The translations under genes and the position numbers were made by a program. The notes beneath the pieces are model-generated. The model ran no database searches. It was not told where the DNA came from and saw nothing but the letters and a program-made list of their open reading frames with translations. From the NCBI GenBank assembly GCA_964019415.1, contig OZ025879.1, positions 6,667,368-6,731,367 of the forward strand: DNA of 64,000 nt, read 5' to 3'. Source of the stretch: Ianthella basta (lineage: Eukaryota; Porifera; Demospongiae; Verongiida; Ianthellidae). Positions 1 to 30,280 of the stretch are shown in pieces. Every line of letters begins with the position of its first letter. Positions within the stretch are counted from its first letter, which is position 1.

Positions 1-412
1 ATGACAGCCATGTTAGCTGAGCTGTGACTGGACCCCAACACATACAAAAGAATGTAGATTGTATGTCAGTTTTGTACACAGCTGACGAAGGCCTTCGGGC
101 GGAAACGTCCTGCATTCAGTTGTTGATTAATCTGCTACGTAGTGCCCACAAACTATTCGCCTACACATACAAAAGAGTACACTGTCCGCTTGAGTTCATT
201 CAACGGTCCAGTAAGCTGCCCCACATGCAGCCTGTTCCACGGCTTTCACACAAAATCAAGTTCTGTGATGCGCACATTTCACAGTGAACTGTATGAATAC
301 CTCTATAGTGTACCATTCACCAGTAACTCAACGCCAAGGCAACACACCCAATCTACTTACGTACATAACCAACCAACAAGTAAGGTATAGGGCAGATTAT
401 ACAGTAGCTTAC

Positions 413-2900
413 TTAATCTGCAGAAATGATTTCACTTCTGCTTCTTTGAGAGAGACTAAAGGCTCGTGTTTCCTTCCCTCAGGACAGTCTTCTGGATTGA
501 ACTTAAACTGTACCCACCACAGGTTAATACCAAGGTTCCTACCTGTGGAATATACCTTGTGTGTGGGGGTGGGGATAGGGTTGGTGGGTGGGTGGATGTG
601 TAGATGTGTGAAACTAATTGTTATACCTCATACTAGCATACCAGCACACCACACACATTCACATTTCACAACCTCACACCTACCCCTCCCCAACTTTCCC
701 ACATTTCACACCTCACCACCACTGCATGTAGCCGCTCCACCTACGTGATGTATCCAGAGATAGGGGAGATAGAGGCAGTCTCCCTGCTGCAGCACTGTCT
801 TGTACCACGGCACACCAGCCATTCTGGGGTAAGCCGTCATGTTCACTTGCTCCACGTCCAGGTTGTAGTAGCCTTGGTTGGCCCACTCCGGACCAATAAC
901 TCGTGTATACTGTGGAGGTATCATGACAAACTCCTTCTGACCTGCCACCACACAGTGCATGTTCTCCAGTGAGTCCGTGTGGAGGACAGACTTTGTCCCA
1001 CCGCTGCTGAACCTGCATGCATACAGAGAATAGGGAAGCTGCTTACAATGCAGCAACACTCTACACAACTCACAACTGTAAAAACAGCATACAGGTGAGC
1101 CCGTGGGGGGGGGGGGGGGGGGGAGGGGAGGGGTACGTACAAACAGCTTTATGCACAGAAGCAACAAAATGAATTACACACATATAAATTATGCAGCAAA
1201 GAATAATTTATTGTATTACTTTCACGTGATTTGTATTGTTCAGTACATAGTATGTGTGTGTGAAAACATGTACTAATGTAACATGGCACACTGGGGGTGA
1301 GTGTTGGGGGCAGTTTGGGTGGAAGGATGTTAATGTGGAGGTACTCAAGGAGTTGTTGGATGTGGAAGTGAGGGAGGTACTGGAGGCCATTACTTGAAGG
1401 AAAGTACGGAAGGAATGGGATCAGGAGATGGAGACGAAGCCGAAGTTGGAGATGCTAAAGAGGATTGTAAGGTTGGGAGAGTGGTCTGAGTGTGCAAGAG
1501 TGGTGAGAAGGGCAGACAGGAGGATGATGATGAAACTGAGGGGAGGCACGGCAGGTTTTCAAATTGAGACGCGAAGGTGGAGGGGGGTGACCAGACAGGA
1601 GAGAGTGTGTAAGGAATGTGACAGTGGTGAAGTGGAAGATGTAGAACATTGGTTGATGAGGTGCGAAGCTTGGAAATCCCAACGAGGACTATTGGAGGCC
1701 TGGATGAGATGTCACAGTGACAAGGGCAGTACCCAAGATCCCAGTGCGTCCCTGCTGTCTGCTGCATGCCACAACTATGAACTGCTATCTATCATTGTAT
1801 GTATGTGGCATGCAAGGTTTGGGTAACACTACTGCAAGTTCATTACTATTCATTTTGCCTGTTATGTGTAAGTGCTGCATGGGGCCAATCTGTGCCCTAG
1901 TGCCAATGGACATGGTGCACTTTAATACTGATTGATTGATTGATTGATTGATACATATTCCCCATCACAGTAGAGGGTGCAGCATGTGTGTGTGTGGTGA
2001 CACTGCATGTAGCAAACACAGAGCCTGTACAAATGTGCCACGCCCTTTACCACTCCCTCCAGTGGATCAGGCCAACAGGATTGCACAATGAATGGACATG
2101 TCTGAACTAAAGAAGTTAAGAAAGTTAGAGGGAATTGCGTGCAAGCTACGCCACTGAATGCATGTTCTGCCAGAAACTACAAAAGCAACTTACTACAAAG
2201 ACAGATACAAATGTGCTGTTGTATAGCTCGTGTGTGTGTGTGTGTGTGTGCGTGTGTGCGCGCATCTTACCACATGTACAGTGTGGCAATGTTATCTAGG
2301 AACCCTCCACATGCGAGACAGCCGGGAAAGAAGAGCTCATTCTTCAGAACTCCAGGAAGATCATGGACCACATACACACTCTCGGTCTGATAGATCTACA
2401 GGAGATCCAAAACATATGTATACCCGGGACAGTGTGGGCATGCGTGCAAGTGACATGTGACTTCCTGCAGCTCACCTCTAAGAACTCAGCAAAAGGCATT
2501 TCTCCTCCAGGCCCACCTCGTATCTCCTTCTTCATTTTTTCAACTCCCACCACCTCATCACCCACAACACTCCTGAAGAAATACAACCTCCATCACCCAC
2601 CCACCCACTCACCCACACCCACACCCACACACACACACACACACACTTGAAGTACTCGTCCGTCCACCGAGTGAGCGGTGCAGTGTTCGCGATAGCCGCC
2701 GAGAACACGACGGGCCGCTTCGGCTTCACATACTCCTGGTAGAAGGTCACAGGATCGGGGATGTAGCTGAGTCTCTCTATCTCTCCCTCCATAGGCCGGT
2801 GAGATCCTAGGGGCTGCATGTGACCAGGTAGCTCGTCTCCAAAAGCAAGTGTTAGACAAGTGACCTTGAGAATAAACGACAGCATTACTGCGGTAGCCAT
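413..2900 (-). CDS. JmjC (cupin_8) secreted-type protein, copy J1, 3' end beyond window
   Basis: Predicted Fe(II)/2-oxoglutarate-dependent hydroxylase-like JmjC protein entering the secretory pathway. Five exons are visible: 2900-2647, 2572-2476, 2395-2271, 1012-745 and 555-413. Their lengths and phases match copies J2 and J3 (97- and 125-nt exons 2 and 3 in all three). The start gives a hydrophobic signal peptide (MATAVMLSFILKVTCLTLAF), then the family motif GHMQPLGSHRPMEGE. Exon 4 carries the proximal iron ligands in VLHTDSLEN (H170, D172) and the distal His in LPYLWIHH (H247), so the facial triad is complete. Exon 5 ends at a GTAAGC donor at 412; the C-terminal exons found in J2 and J3 are not recognisable in bases 1-400 and presumably lie to the left. 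Its start is only 80 bp from the J2 stop, fitting tandem duplication. Substrate unknown; the JmjC fold is a confident call, the exact subfamily is not. Confidence 0.8.
1270..1965 (+). mobile_element. 5'-truncated LINE (non-LTR retrotransposon) remnant in J1 intron 3
   Basis: An open stretch at 1428-1826 encodes a region typical of the end of a LINE reverse-transcriptase ORF: LRGGTAGFQIETRRWRG, then RVCKECDSGEVEDVEHWLMRCEAW, a C-x2-C...H-x4-C knuckle preceding a conserved W/R region. About 100 bp after the stop there is a short GATT tandem tail (about 1931-1952), as many CR1/L2-like elements have. The RT catalytic part is absent, so this is a dead 5'-truncated insertion. It lies antisense inside the J1 intron between exons 3 and 4; upstream sequence from about 1270 may be degraded earlier coding sequence. 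Clade assignment is uncertain. Confidence 0.75.
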
Positions 2901-2980
2901 TTTCTTACTTAAGCCACTATTATGCATTAGTATCAACATCACGTGCAAATATTTAAATGCGAGTTATAATTACGGCTTAA

Positions 2981-6975
<3,995 letters not shown>

Positions 6976-7724
6976 GATCACAGACACTCTCAACCTACTG
7001 CAGCTGAATGCGTATTGAAAGACACATTCCTGTACACATGTTATAGTAGTGTGTGCTATGGACTACTATAGTATGGTTTTAGTATATACAATAGAGAGTG
7101 CCCACACAAAGGAGAACTCAAAGAGCTCTGAATGGTATGTGGTTTTATGTATACAATATGTGTAGGAATACCCTTTACCGTATAATTATTATAAAGGTGC
7201 ACAATAGCTAGCTAGCAATAGGGTGTGTGTGAAGGGGATGCACATATGAAGGGTCCATACAACATACTAGCTTGTATAATGTAATGTATCATTACCTACA
7301 TCAGCATTACCCACTATAGTAGGTAATCTGTTAATTGTAACGGGAAGTGCATGCCCACATGCAGGCCAAATGTGGCTTTCCACTTCCATGTTTAAGTTTG
7401 GAGTGGGTATTTGCATATGACCAAATGTATGTGCAATGCATGTATATATGGGTGCTATAATTATATAGTTCACTAGATGCAAAATGTAATATTAATTATA
7501 CCCATGTAGCTATGGGCAATAAAATCACTATAAGTATGTACATGAGTTAAGGTACTGTAACAATACTACATAAAACTACCTATAGTTTTTGTATAATAAC
7601 AAGTAAAGGCAAGCACTGCTGTCATTCTGTACAAATGGTAGAAAACACCAAAGTTAAAAATGACAAATGTATAAGCTATGTATTGCACACCTAGCTCAAC
7701 TTTGAAAGATGGATAGCTAATGAT

Positions 7725-10700
7725 TCAAAGTTCTAGCTTCCGCAGCAACTTCTTTGCTAGCAACTCGTTTGCATATTCTTCATCGTTACCCTCATTGTCT
7801 GCATTCAGCACTCCATACTCATATGGGTCCACACCAAGCTTTTCTAGGTCTGTAGCATCAAAATTACTCAAACCAAACTCTTCATCCATCAAATTTAGGT
7901 GCTTCTTTAGCAGGTAGTTCTTGAGCTGTTCCACCCGATCATCAGATGCCGTGTTGTTCCTGAGGTAGCTCAGAGATATTCTACCATTGCATCCTGGTTG
8001 GAGAATGTCAAACATCTGTCAGCCAGCCCCCAAGGGAAGGAGAGTAGAGCACACACTGTCATAAGTGGGTGCAAGATGCAAACAGTAGCTCTCTTGAATG
8101 TGGTTTCTATGTATGCAACTTGTGCTACATAACTTTGTATGGTATGGTGGAACCTGCCTAAGATGGTCACTGTGTTAGGCAGCCACCTCATGCATGTTGT
8201 CAGTTAGAACTGGCCCACAGGTGGCCTAGACAGGTTTCACTGTGCTATAGACACTTGCCCGTTCATGCATGACTGACCTTTTGAACCTCTTCTTCAGTTA
8301 TAGCATCTCTTCCCGCCTCTGCAACCTACAGTGACACCATATGTATGAAAAGTGCAGGATCATATGCACAGTCAAGTGCAGCAATTCATGTTGTATAATG
8401 TATAATTATGCATTCCTGTTTAATACACATTTGCCCACTATATATAGGTATATATATACAGTAATGTGGAAATTGATGCAAGTGATGTATATGTTGCATA
8501 TACAATAAATGAATTTCAATAATTACCTGGTTCATTCTGCGGTGAATATCCTTGACATAAACATCACCATCCCATTCGTGGGCTTGCTCCAAGAAGAGTG
8601 TCCTATATAGGAGATCAAATGATGTATCATACACAATAAAATAACAATAAGTAATTTCATTACAACCTAATTATGTTACTATACTTACATCATCAATAAT
8701 CAAGTTGTAACTCACTTGACAACTAAGAACTTCCTCAGCTGAACATTAGCCAAGGACACTAGCTGAGGAGCTACTGTTAACATGTGGTTCTGGGCACACT
8801 CGTCCATGTCAAATTCAAATGGGACCCAGAGCAGGTTCAATATAAAACTGCGACCTACAGTGCTCGTCTGTGCAGCAGGAGAATAAATGAATATTTAATA
8901 CAGTGCACCACATCATATATAGCAATGCTGCTATATAGCAACATGCATGTGGACACCCTGCATGCACACATGTAAGCTATTGATCTACTTACAAGTTCCA
9001 TTATATTTATATATGCTCATGTGATTAACCTCTATTTATACCTGATGAATCCAATGGAAGGGGAGGTACAGGCAATCTCCCTCCTCCACCACTGCTCTGT
9101 ACCAAGGCACGTTGGACACATTAGGATAGCGCTCCAGGTCAACCTTGTCCACATTTATGCCAAAGGCGTAATGCTGCTGATACTGCCACTCCTTGCTAAT
9201 GTCATTGGCATGGGAAGACCCCATCAGGATGTACTCCTGCCTACCTGCGACTGCACAGCGCAAAGTTTCAAAGGGCTCCACTCGGAGTGAGTACCGTGTC
9301 TGACCGCTATTGAATCTGCATGTACGTGTAGTGGAATTCAACTGACATGAAGGGACACCATTCTGTGTAAATATAAATGAAAACATATCTAGCTTTGCAC
9401 AATGTACAAGAACATGTCTGTGTACACTGAAATCCAGTAGTTGAAACTGGATACACATCATGCATGCAGCTGCATGCATGCTGAGGATCCATTTGACAAT
9501 GTATGAAAGACAACGTTCAGAACTACAGATGATAAGGAAACGAACATTGTCTTTCATTCGTGTCACCATGGTACATAGACCATCTTAATTGACAATGTAA
9601 TGCAACTGGCTGTTATAATAGCTAGTAGTTTACAATCAACATTGCATGGGCAATTGAAACAGTATAACATGTACATGAAGAAGTGGCTGCCAAGCTGGTG
9701 GCTGCATAAAATCCTGTAGTGTATACATGCATGATCAAACTCACAGGAAATTTACAGAGTGAACATTTTTCAGGAATCCACCACAGGCGATGCACCCTGG
9801 CATTGAAACTTCAGCCTTCATTGGAGTAGGGAGCTCACTATTGACAGACATTGCCCCTTTCTGGTACGACTAGACAATGCAAGAGGCATATGAGCCTGTG
9901 ACCACGAGCTCATGCACTGCACGTGCGTGTATACAACACTATAGGCAGTGGGGACTAGCATGTACTAGTACTGTATAATATATGCTGCATAACATATCCA
10001 TGCATTAGTGCATGATAGAGAGGGCATGGTGGAATCTTCAGACTAACTGTGCATGGTTGAAACAGAAGATGATGTTGGTTATGGGTACAGCATGCAGAGA
10101 TTAATGGTGAGCATGGCAGAAGAGAAGGTTTGGAGGTAACGATGCACATATTATGCATAAAATGCTTCTGTTATATAATGCAGGACAGAAATTGAATAGG
10201 ATATGTATGGAAGTGCACATTGTGTGTGCCACTGCCACAGATGCTGTTGTAAGCTCTATTTCTATTGTACAGTGTTACCTACACTTGAATAATAGTGATC
10301 TGACCACGAAAGTTACTGAGTATAGCTAGCTGTATGGCAGGAAGGGATTCAAGTTGAGACTCTGAAACGGAAAAACTATCCACAAACAGAAAACCAGCAG
10401 TACTAGGAACAGGCTCTTTGTGAGTCTACAAATAGTCATACAGTGCATGGGAAGACAAACAGTGGCAGGAAAGTATGCGGTACAGCCACATGTACACATA
10501 GCATACACACCACACACATCCCTACACATTCCACACACAACCCATGCACACCTTGCACGCACATACACAAAACTTCTACGTTCACACGCATCACACACCT
10601 TGATGAACTTCCGCAGGCTCTGTGTAGCTTCTGACGGGTATTCATTGCGCTTCTTGTAAAGCTCTACCATTACTTCGTTATGACCAAATTGTGACCTGGA

Positions 10701-11071
10701 GGGTGTAAACAACGAGGTAGCTACGTACGTAACTATAGCATCATCAATAAATACGTCGGAACACTCGAAATCCGCAATGTACTTGAACTGCACCCACGGC
10801 ACACGTTAACTAACTTGAGATACTTGTCCGTCCACCTCGAATGCGGGACCGTCCCATTGATGGCTTGGCTTAGGACGACGGGCGTAGCAGTTTCCACGTA
10901 CCTGCTGAAGAACTGGAACGGCGTCACGCCAGTCAAGACCTTCTCCACCGTACCCTCCATTGGCCTCTGGTGTCCCAGGGGCTCCATATGCCCAGGGGCA
11001 TGTTGTACGCCTACTTCGTTCGACGAAGCGACGCCCAGCAAGAGCAGAGAAAGGAAGACGCCGGTCCCCAT
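7725..11071 (-). CDS. JmjC-like protein J3, predicted catalytically dead
   Basis: Complete eight-exon paralogue of J2 (11071-10815, 10695-10599, 9869-9745, 9315-9042, 8867-8716, 8602-8527, 8325-8278, 8015-7725), about 439 aa, with the same intron phases. It starts with a signal peptide (MGTGVFLSLLLLGVASS) and the motif GHMEPLGHQRPMEGT, and has the shared PGCIACGGF segment. In the JmjC core the proximal iron-binding HTD of J1/J2 is replaced by R171-V-E173 (YSLRVEPFETLRCAVAG), while the distal His in LPFHWIHQ (H250) remains. Without the first His and Asp it should not bind iron, so a pseudo-oxygenase, binding or scaffold role is more likely. The C-terminus has the EF-hand-like FDILQPGCNGRISLSY and ends RKLEL, resembling but not matching a canonical KDEL signal. 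It is transcribed divergently from SCYL3. Confidence 0.85.
8145..8255. mobile_element. MITE-like element with terminal inverted repeats (J3 intron 7)
   Basis: The left end reads GTGGAACCTGCCTAAGATGG and the right end GGCCTAGACAGGTTTCACTG; the ends are imperfect inverted repeats. A longer relative lies at about 59019-59190, and the same internal text (GGCAGCCACCTC...ACTGGCCCACA) is present in both. No coding capacity, so a non-autonomous DNA element is inferred. Confidence 0.55.
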
Positions 11072-11183
11072 CGATCGCAATGCTCTTCGTGGTTGAGAGT
11101 TGCGCAATGTGTTCACCGCGGGTTGGGATTCGTAAGAAAATGGCGTCCCTCTAGCTATAATACTGTCAATGTTTTCTTCTCTC
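11072..11183. promoter_or_regulatory. Divergent promoter region J3 / SCYL3
   Basis: Only 112 bp separate the two start codons, so the core promoters and both 5' UTRs must fit here or overlap the first exons. No clear TATA box; a shared bidirectional promoter is inferred from geometry. Confidence 0.5.
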
Positions 11184-11460
11184 ATGGGTAACTCAGAGAC
11201 GAAGGGGTCCGAAGACGAGGACGATGAGGTTCTGTTTGAGCAAGGAGAAGACTCCCTATGGACCGCTAGGCGGTACTTTGATCCTGAAGATGACGAGTAT
11301 TACACCGAATTCCACCACACTCTTCAGTCCAACCCCGTTCAATTGACTTGCGCAAACAAGGCCATTCAGGTGACTTGATGTTGCATGACTCACACACACG
11401 CACACATACACGCGCGCGCGCACACACACACACACACAGACAGATACACGTACACACACA

Positions 11461-11491
<31 letters not shown>

Positions 11492-11533
11492 GTACACACA
11501 CACACACACACACACACTACACACACACACACA

Positions 11534-11590
<57 letters not shown>

Positions 11591-14500
11591 CACACATACA
11601 CTCACGCCCACCCACCATCCACAGGTCCTGCGTCAGTTACGCCATCCCAACATCCTTAAATTTGTTTCATCTCTGAACAACCCTGATGCATACCATTTGT
11701 GGGTTGAGTCTGTGCTTCCCCTGTCTGCACTGGTGGCCCACCTGTCAGCTGTGGAGGTGGTAGCAGGGGTCAGGGACATAGCCAGAGCGATAGAGTTTAT
11801 GCATGATAAGGTGAGATGGATATGGTCACATGACAGTCACATGATACGTATGGCACATGTGGATGAACAGTTCTGTCAATTTATTGTTGAATGATACTCT
11901 AGTTTTGGAAGGCCACCTGAGCCTACCTCATAGCTATTCAGATTTTGAAAGCCATTGACGCCTGCCAATGAGCATGTTTATGGCACAGTTGCCCATTCCC
12001 ATATACGACTATATTTAGCATCATCAGTGTTATAGCCTTACCTCTGTCATTCTGTATACGTGTGGTAACCCCCCTAGCATGCAACTTGGTTGGTAAATGA
12101 TGTGTAGTGTTCAATGAGTGTGTGTACGTGCGTACTGTGTGGTGCATGAAGCAGAAGGGTTAGATCTCAGAGGGTGTACGTATATGCATACGAAGTTGTC
12201 TTGCCAGCGGCACTGCCATCTTTGGCATGGCACTGTGTACTTGTATTGCGATCGCAGTTTTTGAATATCTAAGAAGAGTCATCTTTGATTGTCTATGGAA
12301 ACATTAACTGACACAATTGAGAGTGAATCAGACATTTCAGCAACATAGGGTTGTCTCATTGTATGTACAGATGTATAAATACGTACAAAAGGCCTTCAGA
12401 TGACAGAGCGCTTGTACTGTGGACCAACGTGTGCTTGTGTTCTCTCCCTGCAGGCTCACTTTGTTCACTGCAACCTCCATCTTGGAGCGGTATTTGTGAG
12501 TGAGAAGACCTGGCTGTGGAAAGTGGCAGGCATGGAAACGGCATGTTCTGCGAACAAAGTTAACGCAGAGGTCCTTGTGCACACATGCAAACAGCTGTGT
12601 ATGTGAATGCTTACAGATTAGACAGTGTACACCAATATCTGTATACTGCCTCTTCATTCATGATAATTTATATGACTTACATGCTGTGTGTATCATATGT
12701 ACATCAGGTATAATGTCACAAAATAGTATGTGTGGCCACAGCTACGTATCTTATACCAACCTTGCATTCTCTGTTGACAGAATACTATCTTCTCTCCTTA
12801 TACCTTAGTATATATCATTTGTGGCCCCAGTGCGAGATCCCTCAGCCACACCCCCTGAAGACACTCCCCCAGTCAAGTTCGACAAGGACTCTCCTCCACA
12901 AGCCAGGGATATCTGGGCCCTTGGACAGCTGATAAGCTCCATTGACATGGAGCTTGGGGGTGCAGGTGAGGTCAACAAAGTGCGCTATCTGGTACACCAC
13001 TGAATGAGCTTTGAGAATGTTGGAATGTAGTGGAGTACACAGTGGAGACTGTCTGTGCTCTGGTCACTATGAGAGCAGTAGGAAATGTCACTATTAAATT
13101 TTAAGGAGAAAAATTTAAAGGAGATAATCCCATTTCAGTTGCAAATGTTTGGGACGCCTCTTCTTTGAGCTGCATTTACAGCCAAATCCCTTTGTTGTGT
13201 GTTTAACGCATACTTCCTCCCAAACCATTAGTTGGGTGCTAACAACTGGCTGTGATGGTTTATTCTTGTTTGTTTTATTGTTTGTTGTTAATTATGGCTG
13301 TAACGGTTACCGTATTTGCTGTTTTGTTCCCTTTCACCATGCTTAGAATCACTTCCTTCCGATTTACTGGAGTATGCCACTGCTGACATGATGGACCCTG
13401 TCCCTTCCGTGAGCACATCTGCATACAGTTGGCTTAGACTTACTTACATAAGACACCATCCACACTACACAAGGTGCCTTCTTGCTAGCGTCACTGACAT
13501 GACGCAAAGTACATGTTTATAGTCAGTTAGTGACACCACTTAGGGTTGTGTCTAGGAGGTTGACTTTGCTGACTGCATACGTAAGTATTTGGCCTCCTTC
13601 CCGTGCGCAGTGGAGCCTCCCACAGGAGGCACTCGAGCAATGAATTGCCTAAATGTATGTAGCTAGGATATACTTGTGCAGTGCCTTAGGCACACAAAGG
13701 AATGAAAGATAAAGTCCGTCCGGCCCATCGACTTCCAGTTTGTCTTACCAGTCCCATTCCTTCATGCGTCTGTGGCAGTGCTCACGAGTTGCTAAGGATC
13801 TGATTGTCCCAACAGTAGCCTGACCTTAACCCTTTATCTACAAAGGGAGTGTATTGTATAGGGCCTACTGTACCTCAAATGTATTAGTCTGGTGTAAATT
13901 GTGTATGTGTATGTGTATGTATGTGAGATACGTACAAGCCCACAGCCTCCATTAGGTTAGCTTGTGTTTTTTATTTCCTTGACCCTTTCTTCTTTGTAGG
14001 AGCGACCCACAGCCAGGCAAGTCCTAGCTCACCCTAGCACGCAGAACCTTTTCACCAAAGTGGTTGAGTTCTTTCAAGACATTACAACAAAGACTGACGC
14101 AGAGAAGATGTCCTTCTGCCGGTAAGTTAGGCAAGACTTCTACTTCAACCTTCAACAGTGAGGGTATATTTGCTGTATTTTGTCCTGCCATGTGTACAGC
14201 CAATTACCTCCTCACCTGAAATCATTTCCTGAGGAAGCAATTAGTCACCGCTTACTTCCTGTTCTCTTGTCTCCGGCCATCATGGGAGATTCAGCTCTGG
14301 ACCAGATTTGGGAGTGGGTCTTGGTGCCTAAGTCAGACGAAGGTGAGTAGTGTTGTCCTAAACCAGAGGCAAAGATATCCACGTATGTGTGCCTTTGCCG
14401 TTTAGTTAATACAATAGAAGCAACCAGTAATGCTTGCTGTCTGTGTTGTTGCAATTGTCCTATTCCAAGTCTGTGTCCTACTCAGAAACACACTGATCAT

Positions 14501-16424
14501 TGCTTGCAGTACATTCTAACCTGCCAAGGCTGCTACTACCTACCAGTGGTCTGCCTGATTAATGTGTAACTGCACACTGTGTATATAATCCTGTTTGTTG
14601 TCTTCTTCAGGAGCTGAGGGGATGGCTACTGCGCAGAAGGGACTGTTTTCCAAGGAGTGCTTTGAGTAAGGATGCGCCACATGCTCTCACCACTCGCCTT
14701 GTGTGCAATGCTGTAGAAGCTCACTGCTACATACGTAGGGTAATGAGATAGAGAGAGACAAATGTTGAGCAAGGAATGTATGTAGCTTCCTGTTTCTGGT
14801 ATACTGTCTGCTACAGTATGTATGTTACCTGCTCAGAAGGCCTCTCTCATTTATTGCCTTGTGTACGTATGCTCTAACACATAATGTATATTCACTGTAC
14901 AGCTAGTGTTCTCCTAATGACTAAATAGAGGAGAATGAACACACTACACTAGTGCAGTATGTTGGCACTATCTGGGGCATGCTGTGTGTGCATCGTGTGT
15001 ACCTAATTCATTAAGTGCTTAGTGGAGCATATACAGTGTGCATGCGGCCATGGCTGAGAGCTGCTCTGCTTAATGGTGTGCTGCAATTTGCTGTATTCAA
15101 CTCCCACTGCAGGCAGGATGTTCTTCCCCGCATCATCACTCTCTTTCAGTCAAGAAAGTTTCACGTTCGCATTATCCTCCTCCAACACCTGGAGCACTAT
15201 GCTGAGCTCTGTCCAGAGGATGTCTTGGAGGACATTGTTCTGCCTGAGACTCTCCTTGGCCTGCACGAGGAGGACGACGACATGGTTGCCGCAACTCTGA
15301 AGGGGCTGGCAGCACTTGTTCTTGTCTTGGGTGCTGACATGGTTATGGGAACTCAACGCAAGAACGTCTTTAGTGACAGCCGTCCTGGGATCACTTTAAC
15401 AATGGGAGCAAAGATCAGAGGCAGTGAGCCTGCCGAGGGTTCGGAGCCACTGAGTGTACCACCCCTTCTCCCACTGCGAGAGGCCAAGGCTGTGACTCCA
15501 CCAACTGTGTCAAAAGAAGAGCAAAGACGGTTGCGTCGAGAGGAGCAGGAGAGGCGGCGACAGGAGAGAAGGGCTGAGAAATTGGCAAAAGAAAGAAGTA
15601 CGTACAGTATGCAAGCCGTATTTCAGAATTGTGTGCAAATAGCAATTTGAGTTTCACAAGGGGGAGGCATTCTTTTCACATAATATGTAGTGTAAGAAAA
15701 TTGTTCAAGGAGGGAGGGGATAAGCACAAAATCAAAATGTACTTGAGGGATTTTTTGGGTGTGTGGAGAGAATGCATCTCTGCATGATTGTGTATGCAGG
15801 ACTCTATCAATGACTGTTGTATGCTTGTACAATTATCCCTTTGCAGCCCCAAAGCTTGTATCACATGACATTGACAGCACACTGCTAGAAGGCAGACATC
15901 ATGCAATGGAACCATTGGACTCCCCCTCTAGCGGCCATTTTGATGATGAAGGCACTGAAGAACGACGTAGCTCGTGGCAGGATGACTTAGACGAAGAACA
16001 GGCAGAGGAAAGTGAAGGAGAGAGGAGTGCCAGCGACTATGACCAGAGTGAAGAGGCCGTGGAGAAAACTAGTAACGACGGCTGGGAAGAGTTTGAAGAT
16101 TGGGATGACATGACATTTAGCACAGACAAGGATGAACTAGCGGCAGCACCACTCCCTACAGCAGACCCTCCACAAACGCTTGTGCCTCAGAACAAGGGGA
16201 GCTCAAATAAATTAACCAACTCCCTTGTTTCTTCCCAATCTAAGAACAGCCCAAGCAAGAGGAAGAGCACCTCCTCACAGTCAGACTCGCCAAGTGAAGC
16301 GTTTGACAAGTGGCAGGAAGGCACCGGACGTGTCAGCCAATCAGATGCAGAACGGATCACTAGGCAGGCCAAGTTACAGTTGCTGGAACCAGATTTCTTT
16401 GCTGATATGACCCCCCAGGTCTAA
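11184..16424 (+). CDS. SCYL3: SCY1-like pseudokinase 3 (PACE-1) orthologue
   Basis: Ten exons (11184-11369, 11625-11810, 12454-12570, 12809-12965, 13347-13408, 14000-14121, 14200-14342, 14611-14665, 15113-15597, 15847-16424) give about 696 aa; vertebrate SCYL3 is about 740. The protein starts MGNSE, compatible with N-myristoylation at Gly2 as known for the family. The pseudokinase lobe includes VLRQLRHPNILKFVSS, a catalytic loop reading HCNL instead of HRDL (residues 129-132), and GMET where DFG would be, so no kinase activity is expected. The HEAT-like region contains DVLPRIITLFQSRKFHVRII and LPETLLGLHEEDDDMVA. The tail is charged, with a KEEQRRLRREEQERRRQERR coiled segment and a final WEEFEDWDD acidic/aromatic motif of SCYL proteins. 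SCYL3 relatives act at the Golgi/lamellipodium with ezrin; here this is inferred by homology only. The exon 3 donor (GAG/GTCCTT) is the weakest junction. Confidence 0.88.
11387..11604. repeat. (CA)n-rich microsatellite, SCYL3 intron 1
   Basis: CA/CG/TA alternating purine-pyrimidine tract filling most of the first SCYL3 intron, ending about 20 bp before the exon 2 acceptor. Such alternating tracts can adopt Z-DNA. Confidence 0.9.
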
Positions 16425-16649
16425 TTATCACTGTGTACGTATGTATTTGATTTAACCAGAGGCTTTTGATTTCTCACCTGGACAGCAACCATCCAACTGT
16501 CCACTGTCAAGTGATTCCCCATAATATATTGTTGGCTGGTTGTATTTGGGTCCAGGACAGCACACTGCACTGATAAATTACATGCACATGCATAATTTCG
16601 AGAATAATATCTGTCAAAAAAAATCATAAAATTCCATCTGAGCATGTAC

Positions 16650-16655
16650 AATAAA
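16650..16655 (+). promoter_or_regulatory. Candidate polyadenylation signal AATAAA for SCYL3
   Basis: Canonical AATAAA 226 bp after the SCYL3 stop and about 60 bp before the end of the convergent TRAIP coding sequence, so the 3' UTRs of the two genes probably abut or overlap. Confidence 0.5.
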
Positions 16656-16717
16656 ATCAGGAAATAGCTGTTGTGTGTGCCAGCGACCGGGGTTGCAGCA
16701 CCTCCATGGCCATCTGA

Positions 16718-20166
<3,449 letters not shown>

Positions 20167-20237
20167 TTTCTTCCAATTTCGCGCTCAAAGTTTAGCCAAT
20201 AAGAAGGCAGGATTGCTATCACGTGCATGTCATTAAA
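20167..20237. promoter_or_regulatory. Bidirectional promoter TRAIP / DHX33
   Basis: Start codons are only 71 bp apart. The interval holds an E2F-type site TTTCGCGC (20177-20184), a CCAAT box (20196-20200) and an E-box CACGTG (20220-20225); no TATA. E2F plus CCAAT is the usual pattern for S/G2-phase genes such as TRAIP, and the E-box fits Myc-type control of a ribosome-biogenesis helicase such as DHX33. Motifs are seen; the regulation is inferred. Confidence 0.6.

Positions 20238-30280
<10,043 letters not shown>

Noticed and set aside
60-400. C-terminal exons of J1 in the first 400 bases
   Set aside because: No match to the exon 6 motifs of J2/J3 (EDIHKRAQ / KDIHRRMN) on the minus strand; they probably lie outside the window.
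12454-12570. SCYL3 as an active kinase
   Set aside because: Catalytic loop HCNL and GMET in place of HRD and DFG; a pseudokinase as in the family.
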